DNA from: an uncultured Myxococcales bacterium
GTDB taxonomy: Bacteria > Myxococcota_A > UBA9042
Length of the DNA stretch: 64,000 bases
Direction of reading: 5' to 3'
Assembly: GCA_903842345.1 (NCBI GenBank)
Contig: CAIMLR010000028.1
Span: 124,001-188,000 of the forward strand
The notes under the pieces are model-generated. The model searched no databases. It was not told where the DNA came from and saw nothing but the letters and a program-made list of their open reading frames with translations. The position numbers were made by a program, and so were the translations under genes. Of this stretch, positions 42,712 through 51,460 are shown piece after piece. Within the stretch, counting starts at the first letter, position 1; each line of letters opens with the position of its first letter.

Positions 42712-43740
42712 CTACGACTCGCCCGCCGGTTCCTTGAGCACGCGCAGGCGATCGCGCACACGCCGCGTGTCTTCCTGCAGCACGTTCTTGTTCTTCAGAA
42801 ACTTCTGGTACCACTCGATCGCGTCGGGCTTGTCGCCGCGGGCGTCCAGCAGCTCCGCCAAGTCCAGCTGCGCGTTGGCGTTGTCCGGGCTCAGCTTCAG
42901 CGCCTTGTTCAGCGCCTTCTCGGCATCGCTCGCCGCGCCCTTGGCGATCTGCACGCGCGCCAGCACGAGGTAGTTGTCGGCGATTGGCTCGCACTCGTCG
43001 ATCGCGAAGTTCGCCGCTTCCAGCGCCTCATTCAGCCGGCCCAAGCCCTGCAGGCAGGCGACCTTGGCCGCGTGCGCCAGCGCGAATCTCGGCCGCACCT
43101 GCAGGCCCAACTCCAGGGCATCCAGCGCCAGCTGCCACTCCTGCCGCAACATGTAGGCAAGCGCCAGGTCGTACTGCAGCGTGCCATGCGCCGGCGCCAG
43201 CTTGTTGGCCAATTTGTAGGCGTCCACCGCCTCCGTCCACAAGCCGCGCCGGAGTTGCGCCGCGCCCAGATTGGCCAGCACGCGCGGGTCATCCGGGGCC
43301 AGCTCGCGCGCTTGCTGCAGCACTTTCAAGGCCGCGATGTCCTCGCCGGCCTCCAAGTACAGCACGCCGAGGTTGGAGAGCGCGCCGTGCAACTGCGGAT
43401 TCAGCTCGGACGCCTGCAGGAACAGCTTGCGGGCCGGCAGCGATTGGCCGCGCTGCATCGCGCACAGGCCGAGGTAGTACACCGCCAGCGCGGACTTGGG
43501 ATTCTTCTTGAGGTGCCGCTTCAGGGCGGCTTCGGCGTCGTCCAGCTCTTCATCCCGATAGGCCGCGACGCCCAGCGCGAGGTCGCCGACCATCGGTTCG
43601 GTCTCCAGATCGCCCCGAATCGGCGCGTCGGGCAGGCCGCGATCGCGATCGCCGCGCGCCGCATTGCCATTGGCTCCGGCGCAAGCCGTGGTCAGAGAAG
43701 TGAGCAGAACAGCGACAAGAACGATACGGGACGTCAGCAT
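42712..43740 (-). CDS. TPR-repeat lipoprotein
   Basis: A 342-residue lipoprotein (signal ending LLTSLTTAC). After a short acidic linker, residues about 50-335 form seven to eight tetratricopeptide repeats (ALAVYYLGLCAMQRGQSLPA, ALSNLGVLYLEAGED, VLANLGAAQLRRGLWTEA, LQYDLALAYMLRQEW, AQLDLAELLDARGDK). Such lipoproteins act as outer-membrane scaffolds, for example in pilus or secretion assembly (PilF/Tgl) or adventurous motility. The repeat number is similar to Tgl, but no pilus gene is near. The ATG at 43740 has no Shine-Dalgarno sequence and lies 8 bp from a TACAAT -10. Confidence 0.88.
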   Translation of the reverse strand: MLTSRIVLVAVLLTSLTTACAGANGNAARGDRDRGLPDAPIRGDLETEPMVGDLALGVAAYRDEELDDAEAALKRHLKKNPKSALAVYYLGLCAMQRGQSLPARKLFLQASELNPQLHGALSNLGVLYLEAGEDIAALKVLQQARELAPDDPRVLANLGAAQLRRGLWTEAVDAYKLANKLAPAHGTLQYDLALAYMLRQEWQLALDALELGLQVRPRFALAHAAKVACLQGLGRLNEALEAANFAIDECEPIADNYLVLARVQIAKGAASDAEKALNKALKLSPDNANAQLDLAELLDARGDKPDAIEWYQKFLKNKNVLQEDTRRVRDRLRVLKEPAGES

Positions 43741-43748
43741 GACTGCAG

Positions 43749-43778
43749 ATTGTAACGGTTCATGTAGGCGCCGTGCAA
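43749..43778 (-). promoter_or_regulatory. Probable promoter of the TPR lipoprotein gene (leaderless)
   Basis: Minus strand TTGCAC (43778-43773), 18 bp, TACAAT (43754-43749, 5 of 6 consensus). The predicted start falls 2-3 nt before the ATG at 43740. Confidence 0.5.
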
Positions 43779-43796
43779 GGTCGTGCGAGTCAGTTC

Positions 43797-43825
43797 TGGA
43801 CCGAAACGTTGGCGAGGGCTACACT
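43797..43825 (+). promoter_or_regulatory. Probable promoter of the adenosine deaminase-TatD operon
   Basis: TGGACC at 43797-43802, 17 bp, TACACT at 43820-43825. Predicted start near 43832, 60 bp before the ATG at 43893. Confidence 0.4.
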
Positions 43826-43892
43826 GTGACAAATGGGTGTCGCACGGCCAGCATCATTCGGGCAAGCGCGCATCCCCCGACGTCAGGAAATC

Positions 43893-45056
43893 ATGTACAA
43901 GCCTTCCTTTGAACTTATCAAGAGCCTGCCCAAGACTGATTTGCACGTGCACCTCGACGGCTCGATGCGGATCGAGACGATCCTGCAGATGGCCGACGAG
44001 CAGGGCGTCAAGCTGCCCGCGACGACGGTCGAAGGCCTCGCGCCGTTCGTGCAGGTCGGCGAAGTCTGCAAGTCGCTCAAGGACTATCTCCGCACGTTCG
44101 ATATTACCTGTTCCGTGCTCCAGACCGAGGAATCGCTGTACCGCGCCGCATTTGAGCTGGTTGAGGACGCGGCCAAGGAAAACGTCAGGTACATGGAAGT
44201 GCGGTATTGCCCGATGTTGCACATCACCAAGGGCCTGCCGATGACGACGATTGTCGAGGCGGTGCTGGCGGGTCTGCGCGACGGCAAGCAGCGTTTTGGC
44301 ACGCGGTCCGGGCTGATCATCAGCGCGCTGCGCCATGCCGACCCGAAATGGTCGCTGCGGTTGGCGGAGCTGGCGGTGGCGTACAAGAATAAAGGCGTCG
44401 TCGGCTATGACCTGGCGGGCGCGGAAGATGGCTTTCAGGCGCGCAAGCACGCCGCGGCCTTCCATTTGATCCGCTCCAACAACGTCAACTGCACCGCGCA
44501 CGCGGGCGAAGCGTTTGGTCCGGAATCGATCCATCAGGCGCTGCACGACTGCGGCGCGCACCGCATTGGCCATGGCACGCGGCTGCGCGAGGATGGCGAT
44601 CTGCTCAACTTCGTCGCCGATCACCGCATCCCGCTGGAGATTTGCCCCAAGTCCAACGTGCAGACCGGCGCGGTGGACAGCATCGGCGCGCACCCGATCC
44701 AGTTCTACTACGAGTTCGGCTGCCGCGTGACGATCAACACGGACAACCGGCTGGTCACCAACACCACGCTGACCGACGAATACATGCTGTGGGTCAACAC
44801 GTTTGACGCGACGATCCGCGACGTCCGCGAAGTGATCATCAACGGTTTCAAGTCGGCGTTCCAGTCGTACCGCACGCGGCAGGACATGCTCTCGCGGGTG
44901 ATCCCGGAAATGGACGCGCTCATCGCCGCGGATACCGAGCGCTACACCAAAGAGACGGGCGACAAGGATCTTGGCCAGGTCAAGAAGGACCGCCGCGGCA
45001 CGAGCCAGAAGTTCGCCGAGCGCAAGCGGATTACCGACGCGAGCAAGCAGTCGTGA
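43893..45056 (+). CDS. add: Adenosine deaminase
   Basis: A 387-residue TIM-barrel zinc hydrolase. Zinc ligands H18 and H20 in DLHVHLDG, the His in TAHAGE with catalytic Glu, the His in RIGHGTRL, and the Asp in VTINTDNRLV are all present. KTDLHVHLDGS and SNVQTGAV support adenosine deaminase over AMP deaminase or adenine deaminase. It converts (deoxy)adenosine to (deoxy)inosine. The start ATG 43893 has a weak CAGGAA upstream. The C-terminal 50 residues are unusually Lys/Arg-rich compared with shorter homologues. Its stop overlaps the TatD start (GTGA). Confidence 0.94.
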   Translation: MYKPSFELIKSLPKTDLHVHLDGSMRIETILQMADEQGVKLPATTVEGLAPFVQVGEVCKSLKDYLRTFDITCSVLQTEESLYRAAFELVEDAAKENVRYMEVRYCPMLHITKGLPMTTIVEAVLAGLRDGKQRFGTRSGLIISALRHADPKWSLRLAELAVAYKNKGVVGYDLAGAEDGFQARKHAAAFHLIRSNNVNCTAHAGEAFGPESIHQALHDCGAHRIGHGTRLREDGDLLNFVADHRIPLEICPKSNVQTGAVDSIGAHPIQFYYEFGCRVTINTDNRLVTNTTLTDEYMLWVNTFDATIRDVREVIINGFKSAFQSYRTRQDMLSRVIPEMDALIAADTERYTKETGDKDLGQVKKDRRGTSQKFAERKRITDASKQS

Positions 45057-45862
45057 TCGATACCCACGCCCATGTTGCCGCAACCTGGGAAGGCGCGGCG
45101 TACGAGGGCGGCACCGCGGGCGTGCTCGCGCGTGCAGCGGCGGCGGGTGTTGAGCACGTGATCTGCGTGGGCGCGGGTGGCGATGTCCCGGAAATGGAAT
45201 CAGCGATCGCGTGCGCGCGGGCGTTTGCGGGCGTGAGCGCGATCACGGGCATCCATCCGCACGACGCGAAGAACGTCGATGACGCGCTGTGGCAGGAAGT
45301 GGCGCGGCTGTGCGCGCAGCCAGAAGTCGTCGCCGTGGGCGAGACGGGGCTGGATTTTCACTACGACAGCTCGCCGCGCGACGTGCAGGAGGCGGTGTTT
45401 CGGCGGCACATCCAGCTCGCGCGCCGCCTGCACAAGCCGCTGTGCATCCACACGCGCGACGCGGAAGCGCTGACGCTGCGGGTGCTGCAAGAGGAGGCGG
45501 CGAACGCGGTTGGCGGCGTCATCCATTGCTTCTCCGGCACGTGCGCGTTTGGCTTGCAGATGCTGGACTATGGCTTCTACCTCTCGATCCCGGGCATCGT
45601 GACCTTCAAGAAAGCTGGGGAGATCGTCGAGACCGTGCTGCAGGCGCCGCTGGATCGGTTGCTGATCGAGACCGACAGTCCGTTCCTCGCGCCGCTGCCG
45701 TACCGTGGCAAGCGCAATGAGCCGGCCTACGTGGTGCAGACGCTGCGCAAGATCGCTGAAATCAAGGGTTTGACCGTGGCGGAAGTGGAACAGGCGACAA
45801 ACGCCAACGCGCTGCGCCTCTTCGGCCCGCGGCTGGCTGGGAAGCTTGCCCCAGCGCCGTGA
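45053..45862 (+). CDS. tatD: TatD family metal-dependent hydrolase
   Basis: A 269-residue TIM-barrel nuclease-type hydrolase. Metal ligands are the His pair in DTHAH (H5, H7), Glu in AVGETGLDFHY, His in CIHTRDA, His in VIHCFSG and Asp in IETDSPFLAP; PYRGKRNEPAYV is the usual C-terminal motif. TatD/YcfH proteins are 3'-5' DNA exonucleases or remove D-aminoacyl groups. Translation starts at GTG 45053 inside the adenosine deaminase stop, so the two are coupled. The full set of ligands suggests an active enzyme. Confidence 0.93.
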   Translation: MIDTHAHVAATWEGAAYEGGTAGVLARAAAAGVEHVICVGAGGDVPEMESAIACARAFAGVSAITGIHPHDAKNVDDALWQEVARLCAQPEVVAVGETGLDFHYDSSPRDVQEAVFRRHIQLARRLHKPLCIHTRDAEALTLRVLQEEAANAVGGVIHCFSGTCAFGLQMLDYGFYLSIPGIVTFKKAGEIVETVLQAPLDRLLIETDSPFLAPLPYRGKRNEPAYVVQTLRKIAEIKGLTVAEVEQATNANALRLFGPRLAGKLAPAP

Positions 45863-45904
45863 CCGTGGCACAAACCTTCCGCCGTCGGTAGACGGGGAGG
45901 CGCC

Positions 45905-47791
45905 ATGACGACCGAGCCAGAACTGCAGATTCCGCCGCCGCCCGCTGACGACGCGCCCGCCAGCGAGCACGACCGCTATTGGCTCAAGTACGTCTACCAG
46001 GGTGGCAAGCAGCGGCAGTTGACCGTGCGCGCGCTGGCGACCGGCTGCCTGATCGGCGGCGTGATGTCGATCTCCAACCTCTACGTCGGTCTGAAGATTG
46101 GCTGGGGCCTGGGCGTGGCGATTACCGCCGCGGTGCTCGCCTTCGCGTTCTTTACGGCGTGGGAAAAGCTGTTTGGCACCAGCAAGGAACGGCACTTCAC
46201 GCTGCTGGAAAACAACACGATGCAGACCGCGGCGTCGGCGGCGGGCTACATGTCTTCCGCGGGCCTGGTGTCGGCGATTCCGGCGCTGACGATGGTGTCG
46301 GAAGGCAAGTTCGTCCTGACCCTGCCGCAGACGATTGTCTGGCTCACGGCGATTTCCCTGCTGGGCATCGTCGCGGCCATTCCGGTCAAGCGCAAACTGA
46401 TCAATCAGGAAAGACTGCGTTTTCCCTCAGGTATCGCGGCGGCAGAGACGTTGCGGTCCTTGCATGGTGAAGGCGCGGAAGGCGTCATCAAGGGCCGTTC
46501 GTTGGCCATCGGCGGCGTCATCGGCGGCTTGCTGGCGTTGGCCCGCGACGGCCTGAAGCTGTTCCCGGACAAGTTCGCAACGTTCGGCGCCGTGGCGCTC
46601 AAGCGTTCCGCCTACTTTGACCCCTCGCTCGTGATGATCGGCGCCGGCGCGCTCATGGGCCTCCGCGTGACGTTCTGGATGTTCGCCGCCGGTCTCCTCT
46701 CGCGCTACTTCGCCGCAGATTGGCTCTTTCAAGCCGGCTTCATCGATTGCGGCAAGCTCGCGCCCGGCGCGGTCTGCACGGCGGACGCGATTCCCTACGG
46801 CGTCATCAACAAGTGGACGCTGTGGCCCGGCGTGGCGCTGATGGTCACGCACTCGCTCGTCACGCTGGCGCTGCAGGCGCCCAGGATGATCCAGGGGTTC
46901 ACCAAGACGCTGTCGGCCCAAGGCGGCGAAGGCCAGGCGGAAATCGGCGAATTGGCCGCGGTTGAAGTGCCCAATTCCTGGTTCGCGGGCGGACTGGCGG
47001 TCGTCGGCACGGCCTGCGTGGCGCTCCAGTACTTCTGGTTTGACATCCCGATCGCGCTCGGCGTGCTCGCGGTGTTCCTGTCGCTGGTGTTGGCGTTCGT
47101 CGCGGCGCGTTCAACCGGTGAAACTGACACCAATCCGACCGGCGCGATGGGCAAAGTCACGCAGCTCACCTTCGGCGCGGTCATGCCCGGCCAGATCTAC
47201 GCCAACCTGCTCGCGGCCAACGTCACGGCAGGCGCGGCGAGCCACGCGGGCGATCTCCTGACCGACATGAAGGCCGGCTATCTCGTCGGCGCGCGGCCGC
47301 GCTATCAGGTCGTCGCGCAGGTCTTTGGCGTGCTGGTTGGCGCCGTCTTCGCGTCGATTGCCTACACGGTGCTCGTCAAGCCGGAGCAGTTGGGCGGCGA
47401 GCAGTGGCCAGCGCCCGCGGCGGTGGTATGGAAGTCCGTGGCGGAGCTGCTGAGCAAGGGCATCCACAACATGGAGTGGCACAAACTGCGCGCGCTGCAG
47501 ATCGGCGCGGCGATTGGCGCCGTCCTCGCGCTTGTGGAAACCGTGCTGCCGGCCAGGATTCGCCGCTGGCTGCCGTCCGTCAACGGCGTGGGCATCGCGA
47601 TGACCGTGCCGTTCGCCAACAGCTTCTCCATGTTCTTTGGCGCTGTGCTCGCGTGGCTGTTTGAGAAGGCCAAGCCCAAGCTCGCCGAGCGCTTTACCGT
47701 CGTCGTCTCATCGGGCTTCATCGCCGGGGAAACGCTGATGGCGGTCGGAATCATCGTCTGGGGAATCGCCACCGGGAGCATGGGCAAATGA
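45905..47791 (+). CDS. OPT-family oligopeptide transporter
   Basis: A 628-residue integral membrane protein with about 14-16 hydrophobic segments. The first half has the OPT features KQRQLTVRALATGCLIGGVMS, NLYVGLKIGWG and ENNTMQTAASAAGYMSS; the second has NVTAGAASHAGDLLTDMKAGYLVGARPR and MEWHKLRALQIGAAIGAVLA. These belong to the bacterial YSL/oligopeptide branch that imports peptides or metal chelates with protons. GGGGAGG precedes the ATG at 45905. Its stop overlaps the start of an M18 aminopeptidase (ATGA), which strongly suggests peptide uptake followed by hydrolysis. Confidence 0.93.
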   Translation: MTTEPELQIPPPPADDAPASEHDRYWLKYVYQGGKQRQLTVRALATGCLIGGVMSISNLYVGLKIGWGLGVAITAAVLAFAFFTAWEKLFGTSKERHFTLLENNTMQTAASAAGYMSSAGLVSAIPALTMVSEGKFVLTLPQTIVWLTAISLLGIVAAIPVKRKLINQERLRFPSGIAAAETLRSLHGEGAEGVIKGRSLAIGGVIGGLLALARDGLKLFPDKFATFGAVALKRSAYFDPSLVMIGAGALMGLRVTFWMFAAGLLSRYFAADWLFQAGFIDCGKLAPGAVCTADAIPYGVINKWTLWPGVALMVTHSLVTLALQAPRMIQGFTKTLSAQGGEGQAEIGELAAVEVPNSWFAGGLAVVGTACVALQYFWFDIPIALGVLAVFLSLVLAFVAARSTGETDTNPTGAMGKVTQLTFGAVMPGQIYANLLAANVTAGAASHAGDLLTDMKAGYLVGARPRYQVVAQVFGVLVGAVFASIAYTVLVKPEQLGGEQWPAPAAVVWKSVAELLSKGIHNMEWHKLRALQIGAAIGAVLALVETVLPARIRRWLPSVNGVGIAMTVPFANSFSMFFGAVLAWLFEKAKPKLAERFTVVVSSGFIAGETLMAVGIIVWGIATGSMGK

Positions 47792-49146
47792 CCAAGAAAA
47801 CCAAGAATCAGCAGGTTGCAGGGGCGGATCGCTACATCGATTGGCTGCACGAGGCTTGCACGCCGCAACACGCCGTGACCGCGTGCGTCCAGCAGCTTCA
47901 GGCGGCGGGGTTCACGGAGCGCGATCTCGCGGACGATCTGGCGACGACGCCCGGTGAGCGGATGTACGTCATTCATCCGGACGGCAAGTCGATCCTCGCA
48001 CTCGTGATCGGCGAGCGTTCGCCGACGGCGACCGGCTATGCGATCGTCGGTGCGCACACGGACAGTCCGGACCTCCGGCTGCGCCTCAATCCCCTGCAAT
48101 CGACCGCGGGCACGACGCAATTGGCAACCCAGTTCCACGGCGGGCTGATTCGGCGCTCGTGGCTGGATCGGCCGCTGGGGCTCGCGGGCAGCGTGTACAA
48201 CCTGGTGCGCAACAAGCACGGCGTCCCGCAGTTTCACGCGCTGACCGGCCAACCGATGCTGACGCGCCGCCTCATTCGCGTCGACGAAGCGATCGCCATC
48301 ATCCCGGATCTGGCGATTCACCTGGACCGCGAGAAGAACGACAAGGGCGCGATCAACCCGCAGAACGCGCTGAACGCGGTGTTCGCCACGGGCAACGATC
48401 CAGACGCGATGCTCAAGCTGCTGTCGGCGAAGGCGGGCGTCGCGCTGGACGAGGCGGACGGCTTTGACCTTCACCTCGTGCCGCTGCAAAAGCCGATGCG
48501 GACCGGCGTGGATGGTTCGCTCGTGACCGGTGCGCGGCACGACGACCTCGCAATGGTGTGGTGCGGGCTGGATGCCCTGGTGCAGTCCGTGCACGCGGAA
48601 CCGACGCCGATGCGCACGCGCGTTGCGGCGTTCTTTGACGCGGAGGAGACCGGCTCGATGACGTCGTCAGGCGCGGCGTCCAGCTTTTTGCGCGACGTGC
48701 TGGTGCGGATCGCCCGTCGGCATCCGGACAACACGGGCAAGGACGCGGAGAGCGCGTTTGCCCAAACGGTGTGTCTGTCCGCCGACATGGCGCACGCGCA
48801 ACACCCCAACTTTCCGGAGATGCACGACAAATACCACGCGCCGCTCATCAACCAGGGCATCGTCGTCAAGTCCAATACGGCGGACCGCTACGCAACGACG
48901 GGTGAAACTGCGGCGATGCTGGCTGGGCTGTGCGAGGCGGCGCAAGTGCCGCTGCAAGCGTTTGTGACGCGTCAGGATCTGGCGTGCGGCACGACGATTG
49001 GCCCGATTGTCGCGGCGTCGCTGGCGGCGCGGACGGTGGATCTGGGGTGCCCGATGTGGGCGATGCATTCGACGGCGGAGACGCTGGGCGCGCATGACCT
49101 GGACGCGATGACTGCGGTGATGCGGACGTTTTTTGTCGGTCGTTGA
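47788..49146 (+). CDS. apeB: M18 family aminopeptidase (aspartyl aminopeptidase)
   Basis: A 452-residue cytosolic zinc peptidase. The bimetal site is assembled from the His in IVGAHTDSPDLRL, the Asp in GARHDDLAMV, Glu-Glu in FDAEETGSMTSSG, the Asp in CLSADMAHAQHPNF and the His in MWAMHSTAETLG; GTTIGPIVAA is the typical M18 loop. M18 enzymes form dodecameric tetrahedra and release N-terminal acidic or neutral residues from peptides. The start overlaps the OPT transporter stop by 4 bp. Likely degrades imported peptides. Confidence 0.93.
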   Translation: MTKKTKNQQVAGADRYIDWLHEACTPQHAVTACVQQLQAAGFTERDLADDLATTPGERMYVIHPDGKSILALVIGERSPTATGYAIVGAHTDSPDLRLRLNPLQSTAGTTQLATQFHGGLIRRSWLDRPLGLAGSVYNLVRNKHGVPQFHALTGQPMLTRRLIRVDEAIAIIPDLAIHLDREKNDKGAINPQNALNAVFATGNDPDAMLKLLSAKAGVALDEADGFDLHLVPLQKPMRTGVDGSLVTGARHDDLAMVWCGLDALVQSVHAEPTPMRTRVAAFFDAEETGSMTSSGAASSFLRDVLVRIARRHPDNTGKDAESAFAQTVCLSADMAHAQHPNFPEMHDKYHAPLINQGIVVKSNTADRYATTGETAAMLAGLCEAAQVPLQAFVTRQDLACGTTIGPIVAASLAARTVDLGCPMWAMHSTAETLGAHDLDAMTAVMRTFFVGR

Positions 49147-49150
49147 GCGG

Positions 49151-51388
49151 TCAGCTGCGGATATGGCCAAACAGCGCCGTGTGCACATCCAGCGCGATCT
49201 GCCGGCAATTGGAGTACCGGTCGACCGACTTCTTCGCCATCGCCTTCATCACCACCGCGACCGCTTCAGCCGGCAAATCGCGGTTGAACTTGCGCGGGTC
49301 CGGCACCGGTTCCACGGCGTGTGCGACAAAGATGTTGCCGTCTGAGAACGGCAGATGCCCCGTGAACATGCGGAACAGCACCACGCCCAGCGCGTAGATG
49401 TCCGCGCGGTGGTCGATCGTGGAGCCGTCCAACTGCTCCGGCGCCATGTAGTACGGCGTGCCCGCGAGCACGGACTGCTCGCCAAAGCCCTCGTCCATCG
49501 CGCGCGCCAGGCCAAAGTCCAGCAGCTTCACGGTGCCGTCATTGGCGACGAGCACGTTGTCCGGCTTGATGTCGCGGTGCACGAGCCCCTGCGCATGCGC
49601 GTGGTCGAGCGCCGCGCACAGCTGGTCCACCACGCTCATCAGGAACACGATGTCGCGGATCGGCTGGCCGATCGCCAGATGCGCGGTCAGCGGGACGCCG
49701 TCGACGAATTCCATGGCGTACCACAGCACATCGTCGGTGTTGCCCATGTCGTAAATGTGCACGATGTTCGGATGGTTGAGGCTCGCCGACAGCTTCACCT
49801 CGCGCAGAAAATACTTGCGCGCGGTCTCTGACGGCATCGTGCCCTGAATCATGAACTTCAGCACGACTTGCCGACCCAGCAGTTTGTCGGTCGCCCGGAA
49901 GACCACGCCGTTGCCGCCCTGGCCGAGGCGCTCCAGCTCGCCGTAGCGCTCCGACAGACCCGGCGGCACGCCCTGCGGCCAACCGTCCGTCGTGAAGGGA
50001 ATCGCCCCGCTGGACTCACGCTGGCTGTCGCCCTTGCCGCCCGGGTAGATCGCCGTGTTCTCGCTGACCGCCAACTCCTCAAAGCTCTCCGTGTTCTCCG
50101 CGTTGGCCAGATTCATCGCGATCGTCGGCGTCGCGGAGCTCGTGTGGGTATTCGGCGTCGGGGTAATGCGTCCGTCGCTCACCGGCACGTCCGCAAATTG
50201 CTTCTGGATATCCAGGACCCAGCGCTCTTCGTCGGAGCCCTGGCGGATCAGACCGGCGAGCTTGTCCAGCACCTGCCGACCGCGCACCGCGTCCCGCAAT
50301 TCCAGGAACAGCTCCGCCGCGCGCCGGCCCGTCGCAACCTTGATCGCTGGGGCCAGCGGGGCATCCAGCAACGCCAACAAGGCGCGGGCCGCCGCGGCCG
50401 TCTCCCCGCGGTTGATGTGGATGATGGCGACGATCTGGGCTGCCTCGATGTACGCGCCATCCGTTGGGCTCACGGCCTGGGCAACGCGCAGCGCCTCATC
50501 GGACTGGCCCATCGCCTGCCGCAGCTTGATGACGGCGATCTTGTCGCCCTCCAGCGTCAGGCAGCGAATCGCCCGCTCCGTGTCGCCGGCCTTCTGGTGT
50601 GACATCGCGGCTTTGCGGAACAGGCCCTGCTGCTCAAAAAGCGCCGCCGACTCCACGAACTCGCCCGCGCGGGCAAAGCGCTCCGCCGCCGCCTCGAGCT
50701 TGCCGAGACGTTGCAGCAGTTGCGCCGCGCCGCGGTCGTCGTTCGCGCGGTCCAGGCACGCGAGCGCGCGGTCCCACGCCTGCGCTTGCGCCCATCCCTG
50801 CGCCGCTTCCCGCCACTGTTCCTGACGCTCGGCGAATTCCGCACGCAGCGTGCCTGCTTTCACGTTGTCGCCGGCCCGCTGGTAGCGATCCGCCGACTCG
50901 GCGATCTTGCCGAGCCGCTGATAGATTTGCCCCGCCTTGCGCAGGTCGCCGATCTGATCGGCCAGTTCCGCCGCTTGCTGGAGATCCTCGGTTTGCTCCA
51001 TCACGCGCAGCGCGTCGGACTTCTTGGCGCCCTTCAGGTAACACTGGGAGGCGCTGACGAAATCGCGGCCTTTCTCAAACTGGCTCGCCGCTTCCAGCCA
51101 AGCCTCGCCTTTGCGGAGCGCGCGCGCGGCGTCCAACGGCCGTTGCGCTTCGATGAAATGGTCCGCCGCCGCCCGCCAGTCGCCCGCGTCCAGGGAAAGT
51201 CGCGCTGCTTTGACGAAATTGCCGGCTTGGGTCGCTTCAGCAATCGGGTCCAAGGGGCGAATCGGCTTGTCCGCCGCGCCCGCCTGCTTGGCGCCAAAGA
51301 CCCAGCGCTTGATGGCCCACGCTCCGCCGGCGAGCACGGCGATGCCCATGACGAAAGAGAACAGGTTGCGAAGTTCAAGTTCGGTCAC
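49151..51388 (-). CDS. Membrane-anchored TPR-repeat Ser/Thr protein kinase
   Basis: A 745-residue protein with inverted order for the family. An N-terminal membrane helix (FSFVMGIAVLAGGAWAIKRWVF, about 10-31) is followed by an array of roughly ten TPR-like helical hairpins (about 45-390). A Thr/Ser-rich linker (about 400-460, including NTHTSSATPT and ENTESFEE) leads to a C-terminal kinase domain: LGQGGNGVVFRA, VVLKFM, HRDIKPDN near residue 605, DFGLAR and GTPYYMAPEQLD. Hanks kinases normally start with the catalytic domain. The linker may be autophosphorylated, and the TPR array would recruit substrates. GTG 51388 is the start. Converges with the M18 gene, 4 bp apart. Confidence 0.9.
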   Translation of the reverse strand: MTELELRNLFSFVMGIAVLAGGAWAIKRWVFGAKQAGAADKPIRPLDPIAEATQAGNFVKAARLSLDAGDWRAAADHFIEAQRPLDAARALRKGEAWLEAASQFEKGRDFVSASQCYLKGAKKSDALRVMEQTEDLQQAAELADQIGDLRKAGQIYQRLGKIAESADRYQRAGDNVKAGTLRAEFAERQEQWREAAQGWAQAQAWDRALACLDRANDDRGAAQLLQRLGKLEAAAERFARAGEFVESAALFEQQGLFRKAAMSHQKAGDTERAIRCLTLEGDKIAVIKLRQAMGQSDEALRVAQAVSPTDGAYIEAAQIVAIIHINRGETAAAARALLALLDAPLAPAIKVATGRRAAELFLELRDAVRGRQVLDKLAGLIRQGSDEERWVLDIQKQFADVPVSDGRITPTPNTHTSSATPTIAMNLANAENTESFEELAVSENTAIYPGGKGDSQRESSGAIPFTTDGWPQGVPPGLSERYGELERLGQGGNGVVFRATDKLLGRQVVLKFMIQGTMPSETARKYFLREVKLSASLNHPNIVHIYDMGNTDDVLWYAMEFVDGVPLTAHLAIGQPIRDIVFLMSVVDQLCAALDHAHAQGLVHRDIKPDNVLVANDGTVKLLDFGLARAMDEGFGEQSVLAGTPYYMAPEQLDGSTIDHRADIYALGVVLFRMFTGHLPFSDGNIFVAHAVEPVPDPRKFNRDLPAEAVAVVMKAMAKKSVDRYSNCRQIALDVHTALFGHIRS

Positions 51389-51460
51389 GTTTCACCGTCG
51401 GCCGGGGGAAAGGCCTGACGGAATTTACCAGATTTCGGCGCTCCGGCCAACGATCCGGAA

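Noticed and set aside
45866-45880. Sigma-54-like TGGCAC-N5-TTCC before the OPT transporter
   Set aside because: The essential GC dinucleotide of the -12 element is missing (TTCC instead of TTGC), and no activator gene is nearby.
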